Below, piece by piece: positions 1-8,380 of a DNA stretch of 36,208 nt (its first letter is position 1; every line of letters begins with the position of its first letter). Both the position numbers and the translations under genes were made by a program. The stretch comes from Planctomycetaceae bacterium (GTDB lineage Bacteria; Planctomycetota; Planctomycetia; Pirellulales; UBA1268), in the NCBI GenBank assembly GCA_027486095.1, contig JAIXPT010000351.1, positions 1-36,208 on the forward strand, read 5' to 3'. The notes under the pieces are model-generated. The model searched no databases, was not told the origin of the DNA, and saw only the letters and a list, made by a program, of their open reading frames with translations.

Positions 1-45
1 CCCAAGCGGCCCGACGGCGACGACGACGAGGCCGACACCGACTAG
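1..45 (+). CDS. C-terminal tail of an upstream gene (partial)
   Basis: Frame 1 reads PKRPDGDDDEADTD followed by TAG at 43-45. It is a short, very acidic tail of a protein whose body lies outside the window. A terminator-like inverted repeat starts one base after the stop, which supports a real gene end. Nothing can be said about function. Confidence 0.6.
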   Translation, partial: PKRPDGDDDEADTD

Positions 46-72
46 CAAAAAAGCTGCCTGGCCGCTTTTTTG
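46..72 (+). terminator. Rho-independent terminator
   Basis: CAAAAAAGC (46-54) pairs perfectly with GCTTTTTTG (64-72) around a 9-base loop, and the 3' arm supplies the T-run. It follows the stop codon at 43-45 directly. The stem is A/T-rich, so it could act in both directions, but no minus-strand gene ends here. It separates the upstream gene from the membrane protein at 119. Confidence 0.7.
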
Positions 73-118
73 CGTATACTCCCGCCCATTCGCAACCCGC
101 ACCTGCCCGGAGGGAAAG

Positions 119-1294
119 ATGTCGCACGCCGACACGCCGCCAGACGGCCACAGCCGCACGATACACGAGATCCTGTGGAGCGAGGCTCTGCCGTGGTGGC
201 TGTTGTTTCGCGCGGCGGGCGCGGCCTTCGCCCCGACGGTGATCCTGCTGGCCCTGCTTGGCGGCCTGGCCACGTGGGCCGGCTGGTCGATCGCCGACAG
301 CCTGCGGCTGGCCGGCAGCGATCCCGCGGCCGACGCCATCCTCGATGCATCGCTCGGCGGCGGCCTGGTGATCCCGGGCCCCGACGGATCGAACGCCGCG
401 GCGGTGCTCACACCGAGCCGGCAGGCCTTCCCGGCCCTGCGGGCGGCGTGGAACTGGCTGCCGCGGCCCGTGGCCGACGTCCTCGAGCTCGTCGGCATTC
501 CCTTTCGCCCCACAGCCACGCTCGCCCAGATGGGCGGAGCTCTCGCGCGGGTCGGGTGGTTCGTGCTCGTGTGGTCGATCTTCGGCACTGCGATCACGCG
601 CCACGTGGCGCTCAAGCTCGTGGGTGAGGAAGCCCCGGGCCTCATTGGCGCCGTGCTCTACGGCGCTCGCAAGTGGCTCGCTGCGTTCAACTCCGTCGGC
701 TTCGTGCTGCTCGGGATCGTGGCCCTTTCGATCCCCGGCGCCCTGCTCGGCCTCTTGATGCGCGTTGATTGGGGCCTGGCCGTGGCCGGCGTGATCTGGC
801 CGCTCGTGCTCGCAGGGGCCGTGGTGCTCGCGATTTTGGCGATCGGCATCGTGTTTGGGTGGCCGCTGATGGTGGCGGCCGTGGGCGTGGAACGGGGCGA
901 CAGCTTCCAGGCGATTTCGACGTCGTTCTCGTATCTCTACCAGCGGCCGCTGCACTATGCGTTTTACGCGCTCGTGGCGGGCATCGTGGCCCTGCCGGCT
1001 TGTGCCGCCGCGGGGCTCTTCGCCGACGCCACGAGCACGCTTGCGCTGTGGGCCGCGAGCTTCGGCATGGGCCACGACCGCACGCTCGCCGTGCTCGAGC
1101 AGCTGCGCAGTCAGGCCGAAGCCCCGTGGGGCATCCGCGCCCTCGGCTTCTGGACCCGAGGGCTCGGGTCGCTCTTGGGCTCATTCGGCTGGGGCTACTT
1201 CTGGGCGATCGCCACCGCCGCCTACATGCTGCTGCGGCAGGATGTGGATGGCACGGAGCTCGACGAAGTGGTGATCGACGAGCCAGGCCTGTAA
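119..1294 (+). CDS. Polytopic inner-membrane protein, function unknown
   Basis: This 391-residue protein starts at ATG 119 behind a GGAGGGAAAG ribosome site. About six hydrophobic segments are visible, near residues 30-57, 140-160, 195-220, 225-260, 280-305 and 345-370. A soluble stretch of about 80 residues follows the first helix and probably faces the periplasm. The C-terminus is acidic (DVDGTELDEVVIDEPGL). No catalytic motif is recognised. The pattern fits conserved membrane proteins often left unnamed in planctomycetes, but that is an impression from memory. The gene stands alone: a terminator lies upstream and the next gene is convergent, with only two bases between the stop codons. Confidence 0.85.
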   Translation: MSHADTPPDGHSRTIHEILWSEALPWWLLFRAAGAAFAPTVILLALLGGLATWAGWSIADSLRLAGSDPAADAILDASLGGGLVIPGPDGSNAAAVLTPSRQAFPALRAAWNWLPRPVADVLELVGIPFRPTATLAQMGGALARVGWFVLVWSIFGTAITRHVALKLVGEEAPGLIGAVLYGARKWLAAFNSVGFVLLGIVALSIPGALLGLLMRVDWGLAVAGVIWPLVLAGAVVLAILAIGIVFGWPLMVAAVGVERGDSFQAISTSFSYLYQRPLHYAFYALVAGIVALPACAAAGLFADATSTLALWAASFGMGHDRTLAVLEQLRSQAEAPWGIRALGFWTRGLGSLLGSFGWGYFWAIATAAYMLLRQDVDGTELDEVVIDEPGL

Positions 1295-1296
1295 TT

Positions 1297-1677
1297 TCAC
1301 CCGACCCACCGCTTCACGAGCCCCGGAAACGATCCCAGCAGCTCTCCGCGGCTCACGGCCTCGTCGGCTCCCGCGGCCACGGCGTCGGCGAGCCGCTCTT
1401 TCTGCACGTGCGGTCCGAAGGCCACGAGCTTCGGGGCCCGACCTGCGCCGGCAACCTGTTGCTCGACGAGTTTCACCGCCCGAGCCACGATCACGGCCGC
1501 GTCGCCGGCGAGCGCTTGCAGGTCGAGCAGGATCAAGTCGAACGGCCCTTCCCGCGGCTCGTCGTCGAGGCTGCGCAGCGTCTCCACCCGCGCGGGCAAC
1601 GGCCGCGCGAGTGCCGCGATCCGGCTCGTGGAAAGCAAGTCGGGCGAGACCAGCAGGATCCGCATCTCGTTGGTCAT
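1297..1677 (-). CDS. Degenerate response-regulator receiver-domain protein
   Basis: This 126-residue protein is a single CheY-like domain. It begins with strand MRILLVSPD and has FDLILLDLQ, where D52 matches the phospho-acceptor position. The acidic pair normally in strand 1 (DD) is reduced to S-P-D, and the conserved lysine near the end is not evident (ADEAVSRGEL). Phosphorylation may therefore be weak or lost. A GAGGGG stretch lies just upstream of ATG 1677, close to the start; a second ATG at codon 5 is possible. No output domain is attached. It is divergent from the APH-like kinase at 1759, with 81 bases between the two starts. Confidence 0.75.
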   Translation of the reverse strand: MTNEMRILLVSPDLLSTSRIAALARPLPARVETLRSLDDEPREGPFDLILLDLQALAGDAAVIVARAVKLVEQQVAGAGRAPKLVAFGPHVQKERLADAVAAGADEAVSRGELLGSFPGLVKRWVG

Positions 1678-1758
1678 GATCCCCTCGGGGCAGCCGCCCG
1701 TTTACGATGAACGGAGGCCCACAAGGTAGCAGGCTCGCCTGTCGGCGACCAAGCAGCA

Positions 1759-2823
1759 ATGCATCGCACCCATCCCGACCCCAGCCCGTGGCTTGGCAGC
1801 GAGCCGGTGGCGATCTCGCCGCTCGGCGGATCGGGCTTCAGCGGGGCGGGCGTGTTCGTGGTGCAGCCCGCCTCGGGAGCGCGTTTCGTGCTCAAAAACT
1901 TCGCTCCGACGACACCCCTCTCCCACGCCGCCTGGGTGCACGAGCTGATGCGGCACCTGCGTGCCTGCGGCGTCACGACCGTGCCGCGGGTGATGCCGCT
2001 CGAGGCCGAGGGCGGCCCCGCGCTCGATCGGGCCTCGGCCACTCTCGCCGCTGATCGAAGCGGCACACTCTGGGAGCTGATCGCGTGGATTCCCGGCGCG
2101 GCCCGCGCCACCCCCGGCCTTGTGGAAGTCGCCCGCGCTCTCGCCGAACTCGCGCGGCTGCATCAAGCAGCCGCCACGCTCCCCGGCGCGCCGCCGCGCG
2201 TCGAACCCTCGCCCGGCGTGGCCCGGCGGATCGACCAGGCGCGCCGGATGCAGGCTGCACCGTGGCGGCGGCTCGAGCACACGGCTTCCTGCCGCCCGGC
2301 CGCCGTGCTTCACGAACGCCTGTTGCGCGCGGTCGAGATCTTCGAAACCCATGGGGGCGATCGCGCCCTCGCGCGCCTCACCGCGACCGCTGCGATTCCC
2401 GTGGTCACGCAGCCGGTGCTCCGGGATGTGTGGAGCGACCACGTGCTGTTTGCCGACGACGGCTCGGTGGCAGGGTTCATCGACTTTCACGCCGCCGGCC
2501 GTGACACGCCGGCCACCGACCTCGCGCGGCTGCTGGGCAGCTGGCCGCCGGATGATCACCGCGGCCCGGGCCCCGAGCGGTGGCAAGAGGCGATCGCCGC
2601 CTACGAGGCTGTGCGGCCGCTCGCGCCCGAGGAACGAACACTGATTCCCTGGCTCCACGCCACGGGCGTGATCTGCGGCCTCGAAAACTGGTTTCGCTGG
2701 CTCTTCATCGAGGGCCGCACGTTTGCCGACATGCGACGCGTAGCCGAGCGGATCGACCGGCTCATCCAGCGCCTGCCAACCGCCCTCGACACCGCATGCA
2801 ACGCGTCGCCGGGGCGGAATTGA
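1759..2823 (+). CDS. APH-family phosphotransferase / kinase-like protein
   Basis: The 354-residue protein resembles the aminoglycoside phosphotransferase (APH/choline kinase) fold. The catalytic region reads RDVWSDHVLF, with D223 as the likely catalytic base. It is followed by GFIDFHAAGRDTPATDLARL, where D242 matches the metal-binding aspartate. The Asn usually found five residues after the catalytic Asp is His here, and the usual His two residues before it is Leu. The N-terminal part (GSGFSGAGVFVV, then FVLKNF) looks like a nucleotide-binding loop and an ATP-contacting lysine. The substrate is unknown; homologues phosphorylate small molecules such as sugars, homoserine or choline. No clear Shine-Dalgarno sequence precedes ATG 1759. 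Confidence 0.75.
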   Translation: MHRTHPDPSPWLGSEPVAISPLGGSGFSGAGVFVVQPASGARFVLKNFAPTTPLSHAAWVHELMRHLRACGVTTVPRVMPLEAEGGPALDRASATLAADRSGTLWELIAWIPGAARATPGLVEVARALAELARLHQAAATLPGAPPRVEPSPGVARRIDQARRMQAAPWRRLEHTASCRPAAVLHERLLRAVEIFETHGGDRALARLTATAAIPVVTQPVLRDVWSDHVLFADDGSVAGFIDFHAAGRDTPATDLARLLGSWPPDDHRGPGPERWQEAIAAYEAVRPLAPEERTLIPWLHATGVICGLENWFRWLFIEGRTFADMRRVAERIDRLIQRLPTALDTACNASPGRN

Positions 2824-2861
2824 CCTCAGGAAAACGGCCCCGGTAGGATCGGGTGGTAGTC

Positions 2862-5276
2862 ATGCCCCGCATCCCGCCCAGATTCTGCCGCCTTGCCATC
2901 GCGATCGTGGCGGCAGCGTGCGCGATCGGCCCGCCGGGGTGGGCCGCCGATGGCCCCGCTTTCGACCCGCTCGCCGGTGTCAACGCCGGCCTCGGGAGCC
3001 CCATTCGCGTGGAGGCGGCGGTGGAGACCGGCCCGGCAGGCAGCGTGCTGGCCATCACGGCCGTGCTCGAGGAGGGCTGGCATCTCTATTCACTCGCTCA
3101 GAAGCCGGGCGGGCCCAAGCCGACCACCATCACGATATTCGCTGATTCCCCGCAGCTGCCCGCCGCGGCTTTTCAGCCGGATGAGCCGCCGCACCGGCGG
3201 ACGGTCGATGAAGTGCCCGGCTGGAAAGGCCTCGTCGTCGAAGAGCACGCCGGCCGGGTGACGTGGCGGGCCCCGCTCGCGGCCAACCCGGGTAGCTCGG
3301 CTCCGGCAATCCACGGCACTGTGGCCGTGCAGTTGTGCCGCGACAACGCCTGCAGCCCACCCGAAAAGCTGGCGTTTACGGCCACCCAGGCCGCGCCTGC
3401 CGCGGCTGCGGGCCTGGCCACGCCGTTGCCGCCCGCGTTCACGCCCGAGCGGGCCCACGCCCGGATCGAGGCGGCGTTTGGCCCCTCGCGGCCAGGCCCC
3501 GGTGGAAACCGGCGCTGGCCGCTCGTGATCCGAATCACCCCGGACCCCGAGTGGCATCTTTACGCTCCGGCCTCCAGCGACACCTCGGCCGTGGGCCAGG
3601 GCAAGCCGACGATTCTCGCCCTCTCGCCCGGCGACGGAGTCGCCGCGGCGAAGGTGACGGCCCTGGGCGGGCCTGCTGCCACCGCGCCCGCCATGGCGGC
3701 GGTGGGCGCGGTCGAAGGCCCGGTGGCGATCGAGGTGGTGCTCGATCCGCAAGGCCCGGGGCGCACGGCCGAGGCCATCGTGGGCTTCCAAACCTGCACC
3801 GACTCGACATGCGACGCGCCGACAGCCGTGCGGCTCGAGGTGACACTGCCGCACGACGACGATCCGCTCAGCGGCACGGTCAAATTCGCCTCTGCCCGCT
3901 ACGCCGAGGCCGCGCGGGCACCAGCTGCCATCGATCTGCCGCGGTCCGCCCAGCCCGGGCCGAGCATCGCCCAGGCGCCGCTGCCGCTCACGAGTGCCGC
4001 GGCACCGGCGTCGCTCTCGCTGCCGATGGCGCTTTTGATGGGGCTCGCGGGCGGCCTGATCCTGAACCTCATGCCCTGCGTGCTGCCCGTGCTCGGGCTC
4101 AAGCTGATGTCGTTCGCGCAGCAGTCGGGCAAGGCCCGGCGCGACGTCTTCCAGATGAATCTCTGGTATTGCGCTGGCCTCTACGCCGTGTTCTTCGTGC
4201 TGGCCACGGCGAGCGTCGCGGCGAATCTCGGCCTCGGCAGTGAGAATCTCGCCTGGGGCGAGCAATTCACCTCCACGCGGTTCAACGTGGCGATGGCGGC
4301 GATCGTGTTTGCCTTCGCGCTGTCGTTTCTCGGCGTCTGGGAACTGCCGATCCCGGGCTTCATCGGCGAGAAGGCCGGCCACGTGCAGTCGCAGGAAGGC
4401 CCGCTCGGGGCCTTTCTCAAGGGCGTGCTCAGCACGGTGCTCGCCACCCCCTGCAGCGGCCCGTTCTTGGGCCCGGTATTCGGATTTACGCTCGCCCAGC
4501 CGACGCCCGTGACGTTCGCCGTGTTCGGCGCGATCGCCACCGGGATGGCCCTGCCCTACCTGCTCGTCGGCGTGTTTCCCGGGCTCGTGCGGTTCCTGCC
4601 GAAGCCGGGCGCCTGGATGGAGACGCTCAAGGAGGTGCTCGGGTTCGTGATGCTCGGCACCGTCGTGTTTCTGTTCACGTTTCTCGACCACGACTATTTT
4701 CTGCCGACCTTCGCCCTCCTCGTCGGCATCTGGGCCGCCTGCTGGTGGATCGGCAAGGCGCAGGAAGCCGGCCCGGGCTCGGTCAGCTTCGGCCGCTGGG
4801 TGCAGGCCGCCGCGATCGCCACCGTGATCGGCAGCCTCGCCTTCGCGTTCCTCGGGCCCGTGAAGTCGATCCTGCCGTGGGAGCCCTTCTCGCGAGCCCG
4901 GCTCGCCGAATTGCAGAAGAGCGGCGCCACCGTCCTCGTCGATTTCTCCGCCGACTGGTGCATGACGTGCAAGCTCAACCTCGCCACCGCGATCGAGACG
5001 ACGCGCGTCAAGGCGGCGATCGAGGCCAACCGCGTGGTGCCGCTCCTCGCCGACTGGACGGAGGAATCGCCCGAGATCAAGTCGATGCTCGAAACGCTGC
5101 AGAGCCGCTCGATCCCCGTGCTCGCGGTCTTCCCAGCGGGCAGCCCTGACAAGCCAACGCGCGACCCGATCATCCTCCGCGACCTGATCACCGAATCGCA
5201 GGTGCTCAAAGCCCTCGAGCAGGCCGGCCCCTCCCGCCCCACGATCGGCACCATCCGCGCCGCCGCGCTTCCGTAG
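2862..5276 (+). CDS. DsbD-type thiol:disulfide interchange protein with duplicated N-terminal domain
   Basis: This 804-residue protein should carry electrons from cytoplasmic thioredoxin across the inner membrane to periplasmic disulfides. A signal peptide (MPRIPPRFCRLAIAIVAAAC) precedes two DsbD-alpha-like domains at about 40-190 and 200-335. These hold the cysteine pairs C159/C164 (CRDNAC) and C312/C317 (CTDSTC). The membrane domain at about 385-680 has the CcdA/DsbD cysteines C406 (MPCVLPVLGLK) and C531 (TPCSGPFLGP). The C-terminal thioredoxin-like domain has WCMTCK, C700/C703. E. coli DsbD has one N-terminal domain, so the duplication is unusual. ATG 2862 is preferred; an in-frame GTG at 2853 is possible. 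The TAG stop abuts a palindromic repeat that starts at 5277. Confidence 0.9.
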   Translation: MPRIPPRFCRLAIAIVAAACAIGPPGWAADGPAFDPLAGVNAGLGSPIRVEAAVETGPAGSVLAITAVLEEGWHLYSLAQKPGGPKPTTITIFADSPQLPAAAFQPDEPPHRRTVDEVPGWKGLVVEEHAGRVTWRAPLAANPGSSAPAIHGTVAVQLCRDNACSPPEKLAFTATQAAPAAAAGLATPLPPAFTPERAHARIEAAFGPSRPGPGGNRRWPLVIRITPDPEWHLYAPASSDTSAVGQGKPTILALSPGDGVAAAKVTALGGPAATAPAMAAVGAVEGPVAIEVVLDPQGPGRTAEAIVGFQTCTDSTCDAPTAVRLEVTLPHDDDPLSGTVKFASARYAEAARAPAAIDLPRSAQPGPSIAQAPLPLTSAAAPASLSLPMALLMGLAGGLILNLMPCVLPVLGLKLMSFAQQSGKARRDVFQMNLWYCAGLYAVFFVLATASVAANLGLGSENLAWGEQFTSTRFNVAMAAIVFAFALSFLGVWELPIPGFIGEKAGHVQSQEGPLGAFLKGVLSTVLATPCSGPFLGPVFGFTLAQPTPVTFAVFGAIATGMALPYLLVGVFPGLVRFLPKPGAWMETLKEVLGFVMLGTVVFLFTFLDHDYFLPTFALLVGIWAACWWIGKAQEAGPGSVSFGRWVQAAAIATVIGSLAFAFLGPVKSILPWEPFSRARLAELQKSGATVLVDFSADWCMTCKLNLATAIETTRVKAAIEANRVVPLLADWTEESPEIKSMLETLQSRSIPVLAVFPAGSPDKPTRDPIILRDLITESQVLKALEQAGPSRPTIGTIRAAALP

Positions 5277-5294
5277 GACAGGCTTCAGCCTGTC
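5277..5294 (+). repeat. Hairpin repeat GACAGGCTTCAGCCTGTC
   Basis: A perfect 8-bp stem around TC. It begins directly after the TAG stop of the DsbD-like gene. The same 18 bases recur at 11169-11186, also directly after a TAG stop. With no T-run it is not a standard terminator, though it could stabilise the 3' end of the transcript. Confidence 0.85.
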
Positions 5295-5458
5295 ATGACT
5301 TTTCGTCGAGCTGAGCAGACGCGACTCGCCCAATCTGGCTCGGGGTCGCCCCTACCATCTCGCCGGACGCTCGCTGCGGGCCTCCAGCCCTCTGCTCGCT
5401 CGACTCCGGCTGCGCTGCGCCATCCATGGCTGCGCTTGCCTGCATACGCCGTCTCAAT

Positions 5459-5527
5459 GGTAGGGGACAACCCCAAGCCTCCCCCATGTATTTACGCCAG
5501 TTGAGGAGGCTCGGGGCTGCCCCTACC
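5459..5527. repeat. Inverted repeat pair, GTAGGGG family
   Basis: The left arm 5459-5482 begins GGTAGGGGACAACCCC and ends AAGCCTCC. The right arm 5505-5527 is its near reverse complement, GGAGGCTCGGGG then CTGCCCCTACC. The 22-base centre is A/T-richer than its surroundings. Each arm's outer part is itself partly self-complementary. Confidence 0.7.
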
Positions 5528-5535
5528 TCCTCAGA

Positions 5536-5619
5536 GGAAGCCCGAGGCGTGAGCCGAAGGGAATACGCATGGCTGTTCGCAATCCGGGCATCCTCTCGGC
5601 TTACGCCTCGGGCTTCCGG
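5536..5619. repeat. 84-bp palindromic element, copy 1 (GAAGCCCGAGGCGTGAGCCG arms)
   Basis: The left arm 5536-5557 and right arm 5598-5619 are inverted copies of a 22-base sequence with one mismatch, around a 40-base centre. A closely related complete element occurs at 28549-28632, with part of the centre also conserved (GGAAT, CGC, TGGCT, then CCTCTCGGC). Four tandem single arms occur at 30808-30981. The layout is like REP/BIME-type elements, but no transposase is in the window. Confidence 0.8.
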
Positions 5620-5704
5620 CGCAGGCGAACGTCCGGCGACGGGAGATGGGGAGTCCGGAGCCGGCTTGGGCGAGTTGGGTCTGTTCGACTCGAAAGGAAG
5701 CAGC

Positions 5705-5722
5705 GACAGGCTGCAGCCTGTC
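5705..5722 (-). repeat. Hairpin repeat GACAGGCTGCAGCCTGTC
   Basis: A perfect 18-base palindrome, followed on the plus strand by CTA. It lies 10 bases downstream of the purM stop. Read in the direction of purM, it has the same orientation (TAG-GACAGGCT) as the copies after the DsbD-like and lipoprotein genes. Confidence 0.85.
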
Positions 5723-5732
5723 CTACACGGCG

Positions 5733-6803
5733 TTACCGCAGCACGACGCGTTCTTCCGCTGGGGTGGCGGCGTGCACGTCGCCGATCTTCCAGCTCTCGA
5801 AGCCGAGGTCGGCGAGCTGGTGCCGGATGCTGTCGGCGAAGTGCGGCGACACCACGAGCACCATGCCGATGCCCATGTTGAACACACGCTCCATCTCGTC
5901 GGCCGCGATGCTCCCCAGCTTTTGCAGCCACGGGAATACTTCCGGCACGTTCCACGAGCCGCGGGCCAGCCGGATCTGCACCTGCTCCGGCACGATGCGG
6001 GCGAGATTCTCAACGAGGCCGCCACCCGTGATGTGAGCGATGCCGTGCACCACCTGCTTGCCGCCAGCGCGGCGCAGCACGGCCTTCACGGGCCGGGCGT
6101 AGAGCCGCGTCGGCTCGAGCAACAGCTCGTTGACGGTGCGATTCTCCAGCTTGGCAACGCGGTCGTGGCCGGCGAGGCCGCCGAGCTCGAACACGGCCTT
6201 GCGCACGAGGCTGTAGCCATTCGAGTGGAATCCGCTCGACGCGATGCCGAGGGCCACGTCACCCGGCTGGATGTGCCGGCCATCGACGAGCCGCTCGCGT
6301 TCGACCACGCCCACGCAGAAGCCTGCGAGGTCGTATTCACCCCGCTGATACATGTCGGGCAGGATCGCCGTCTCGCCACCCACGAGGGCACATTCGCACT
6401 CCACGCAGGCATCGGCGATCCCGCGCACGATCTGTTCGAGCAAGGCGGGGTCGTCGTGCGACATGCCGACGTAGTCGAGAAAGAAGAGCGGCTCGGCGCC
6501 GGTGCAGAGGGCGTCGTTGACGCTCATCGCCACGAGGTCGATGCCCACGGTGTGATGCACGCCCGCCGCCACCGCCACCTTGAGCTTCGTGCCCACGCCG
6601 TCGGTGCACGAGACGAGCAGCGGATCTTCGTAGCCCCGGCTGAAGAGCCCCTTGAGGTCGAGTTGAAAGAGAGCGGCGAAGCCCCCCTCGGCGCTCCGCA
6701 CACGCGGGCACTGCGTACGGCGCATGTGCGCAGGCAGCCGAGCCATCCCCTCGCGATAGAGGTCGAGGTTCACACCGGCGCTGGAATACGTGGCTCCGCT
6801 CAC
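5733..6803 (-). CDS. purM: Phosphoribosylformylglycinamidine cyclo-ligase (AIR synthetase)
   Basis: PurM catalyses the ATP-dependent ring closure of FGAM to AIR in de novo purine synthesis, in the cytoplasm. The 356-residue length fits the family (about 345). Visible family motifs are SCTDGVGTKLKVA, NDALCTGAEPLFFLDYVG, VGGETAILPDMY, ASSGFHSNGYSLVRK, HITGGGLVENLARI and MGIGMVLVV. The GTG at 6803 is chosen as start because the family N-terminal motif (TYSSAGV) follows at once. The open frame continues about 89 codons upstream, but that part overlaps the preceding gene and has no PurM-like sequence. No strong ribosome site is seen. It lies 70 bases behind the Gfo/Idh/MocA gene on the same strand, so co-transcription is possible. 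Confidence 0.95.
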   Translation of the reverse strand: MSGATYSSAGVNLDLYREGMARLPAHMRRTQCPRVRSAEGGFAALFQLDLKGLFSRGYEDPLLVSCTDGVGTKLKVAVAAGVHHTVGIDLVAMSVNDALCTGAEPLFFLDYVGMSHDDPALLEQIVRGIADACVECECALVGGETAILPDMYQRGEYDLAGFCVGVVERERLVDGRHIQPGDVALGIASSGFHSNGYSLVRKAVFELGGLAGHDRVAKLENRTVNELLLEPTRLYARPVKAVLRRAGGKQVVHGIAHITGGGLVENLARIVPEQVQIRLARGSWNVPEVFPWLQKLGSIAADEMERVFNMGIGMVLVVSPHFADSIRHQLADLGFESWKIGDVHAATPAEERVVLR

Positions 6804-6873
6804 GGGGCGTATCTTCGCAGCCCGGCGAAAGCCCGCAAGTGGGGCGAGCGTCCCGCCGGCCTCACGGCCCGCG

Positions 6874-8274
6874 CTACGACTGCGCCGGAGCGACCGCGTC
6901 GCGATACTCAAACTTGTATTTGCCGGGGTTCGGCACCGGGTAGGTGCCCTCCGGGCCGGCCACCAGCAAGCTCGCGCTGCCGTCGGCGAGCGCGTCCACC
7001 CCCGCCGTGAGGTCGTCGGGAGAGTTGAGATATTCGTCGTAGGTGATCGGCCGGCCCGTATGCGCGGCATAGCGGCCCATCGCCGTCACCAGGCTCGCCT
7101 CGGCCCCCCGCGCCGCCTCGTTGTAGGCGTCGCCGGCGATGATCGCCGCCACGAAGTGCTCCCACTCGCGCCGGTAGGGGTTGGGCTCGGGCTGCTCGGC
7201 AGCCCAGAGCACGTGCTCCTTGGCGGACTTCTGCCCGGTGTAGATCGTTGACTTGGCGGGGGAGTGGCCGCTACCCGAGATCGTAAACGCCCCCTTCGAG
7301 CCCTGGCCGAACACGCCGAACTTCTTGTCGCAACCCTTCATCACGCGGCTGGAATAGAAGAATTTCGCCCCGTCGGCAAACGTGTATTCAATCGCGTAGT
7401 TGTCGAAATTCTGATCGTCGATCTTGCCGCGGAAGTGGCGACCGCCCGTGGCGTCGGCCCGCACCGGCCACGAACCCTGCATCCACGCGACCTCGTCGAT
7501 GTGGTGCACGCAGTAGTCGCTGAAGATGCCGCCGCTGAGCCAGAGGAAGTTGTGGAATCGCTTCACCTGCCAGAGCAGCTCGTCGGTGTCGCCGCGGCCC
7601 GGGGCGAGATCGAGATTGTGCACGGGGTCGTGCTCGCGGTAGCCGCGAAACGCGATCAGCTCTCCCGCCTCACCCTCACGCAGCCGCTGGTAGAGCTCGC
7701 GGCGGCGGTCGCAATGGCGGCACATCAGCCCCACGGCCACCTTGATGCCCTTCTCGTCGGCTTTCTGCGCGAGCTCCAGCATCCGCCGCGTGCTCGGTCC
7801 ATCCACCGAGACTGGCTTTTCCATGAACACGTGCACGCCCTTCTCGATCGCAGCGGCGAACATCGGCGCCCGGAACGCCGGCGGCGTGGCGAAGAGCGCG
7901 ATGTCGCCCGGCCGCAGGCAATCGAGGGCCTGCTTGTAGGACTCGAAGCCGGTGAAGATGCGGTCGTCGGGCACGTCTACCCGCTCCTTGAATTGCTCGG
8001 CGATCGAGCGCTTGACGATCTGCGCGCGATCGGCGAACACGTCGGCCAGAGCCACCACGCGGGTCTCGCCCCCCGGCACCGAAAGGGCATCGACGGCCGC
8101 CCCGCCGCCGCGGCCACCGCAGCCCACCACCGCCACGCGAATCTCGTCGCTACCGGCCGCGTGCACTTTGGGGATGGCCAGGCCGGCGAGCGCGGCGGCT
8201 CCGGCGATCTGCCCGACACTGGTGCCGAGAAACTCGCGGCGCGAGGTGAACGTGGTCGTCGTGTCGCCAGGCAT
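6874..8274 (-). CDS. Tat-exported Gfo/Idh/MocA-family oxidoreductase
   Basis: A 466-residue NAD(P)-dependent sugar or inositol-type dehydrogenase. The N-terminus has a twin-arginine signal, SRREFLG with RR at 12-13, then a hydrophobic stretch ending near AIPKVHA. The Rossmann fold begins at EIRVAVVGCGGRGGG (about 44-58), and the conserved EKP motif is in HVFMEKPVSVDG near residue 150. The downstream half is the substrate-binding domain. Export by Tat with a bound cofactor is typical of the many planctomycete paralogues; the substrate cannot be read. A good ribosome site (GGAG) lies about eight bases before ATG 8274. It is divergent from glgX. Confidence 0.9.
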   Translation of the reverse strand: MPGDTTTTFTSRREFLGTSVGQIAGAAALAGLAIPKVHAAGSDEIRVAVVGCGGRGGGAAVDALSVPGGETRVVALADVFADRAQIVKRSIAEQFKERVDVPDDRIFTGFESYKQALDCLRPGDIALFATPPAFRAPMFAAAIEKGVHVFMEKPVSVDGPSTRRMLELAQKADEKGIKVAVGLMCRHCDRRRELYQRLREGEAGELIAFRGYREHDPVHNLDLAPGRGDTDELLWQVKRFHNFLWLSGGIFSDYCVHHIDEVAWMQGSWPVRADATGGRHFRGKIDDQNFDNYAIEYTFADGAKFFYSSRVMKGCDKKFGVFGQGSKGAFTISGSGHSPAKSTIYTGQKSAKEHVLWAAEQPEPNPYRREWEHFVAAIIAGDAYNEAARGAEASLVTAMGRYAAHTGRPITYDEYLNSPDDLTAGVDALADGSASLLVAGPEGTYPVPNPGKYKFEYRDAVAPAQS

Positions 8275-8380
8275 GTAAAGCTCCGTGATGCGGGCCGCTC
8301 TGTCCGAGCGGTTCGGTGAGATGGACTCGTCTGCCCCCAGAATACCGTCGGCCTGAGGGGGCGTGGATCACAAAATGCTG

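Larger units (their letters stand above)
5274..5725. repeat. Gene-free composite inverted-repeat region between convergent genes
   Basis: The 456 bases between the DsbD-like gene and purM hold no convincing gene. The two ends, 5274-5375 and the reverse complement of 5625-5725, are clearly homologous: both start with a GACAGGCT-type hairpin and share ACTCGCCCAA and CGCCGGACG blocks. Inside lie two further inverted pairs, 5459-5482 with 5505-5527 and 5536-5557 with 5598-5619. The whole stretch is a nested set of palindromes. Confidence 0.75.

Noticed and set aside
3090-5333. Long minus-strand open frame (747 codons) opposite the DsbD-like gene
   Set aside because: It is rich in Arg, Gly, Glu and His with no domain pattern and mirrors codon usage of the clear DsbD gene on the other strand; a high-GC shadow frame.
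6804-7070. N-terminal extension of purM up to 7070
   Set aside because: It would overlap the preceding gene on the same strand and reads as unconserved Arg/Ser/Thr-rich sequence; the PurM family begins near GTG 6803.
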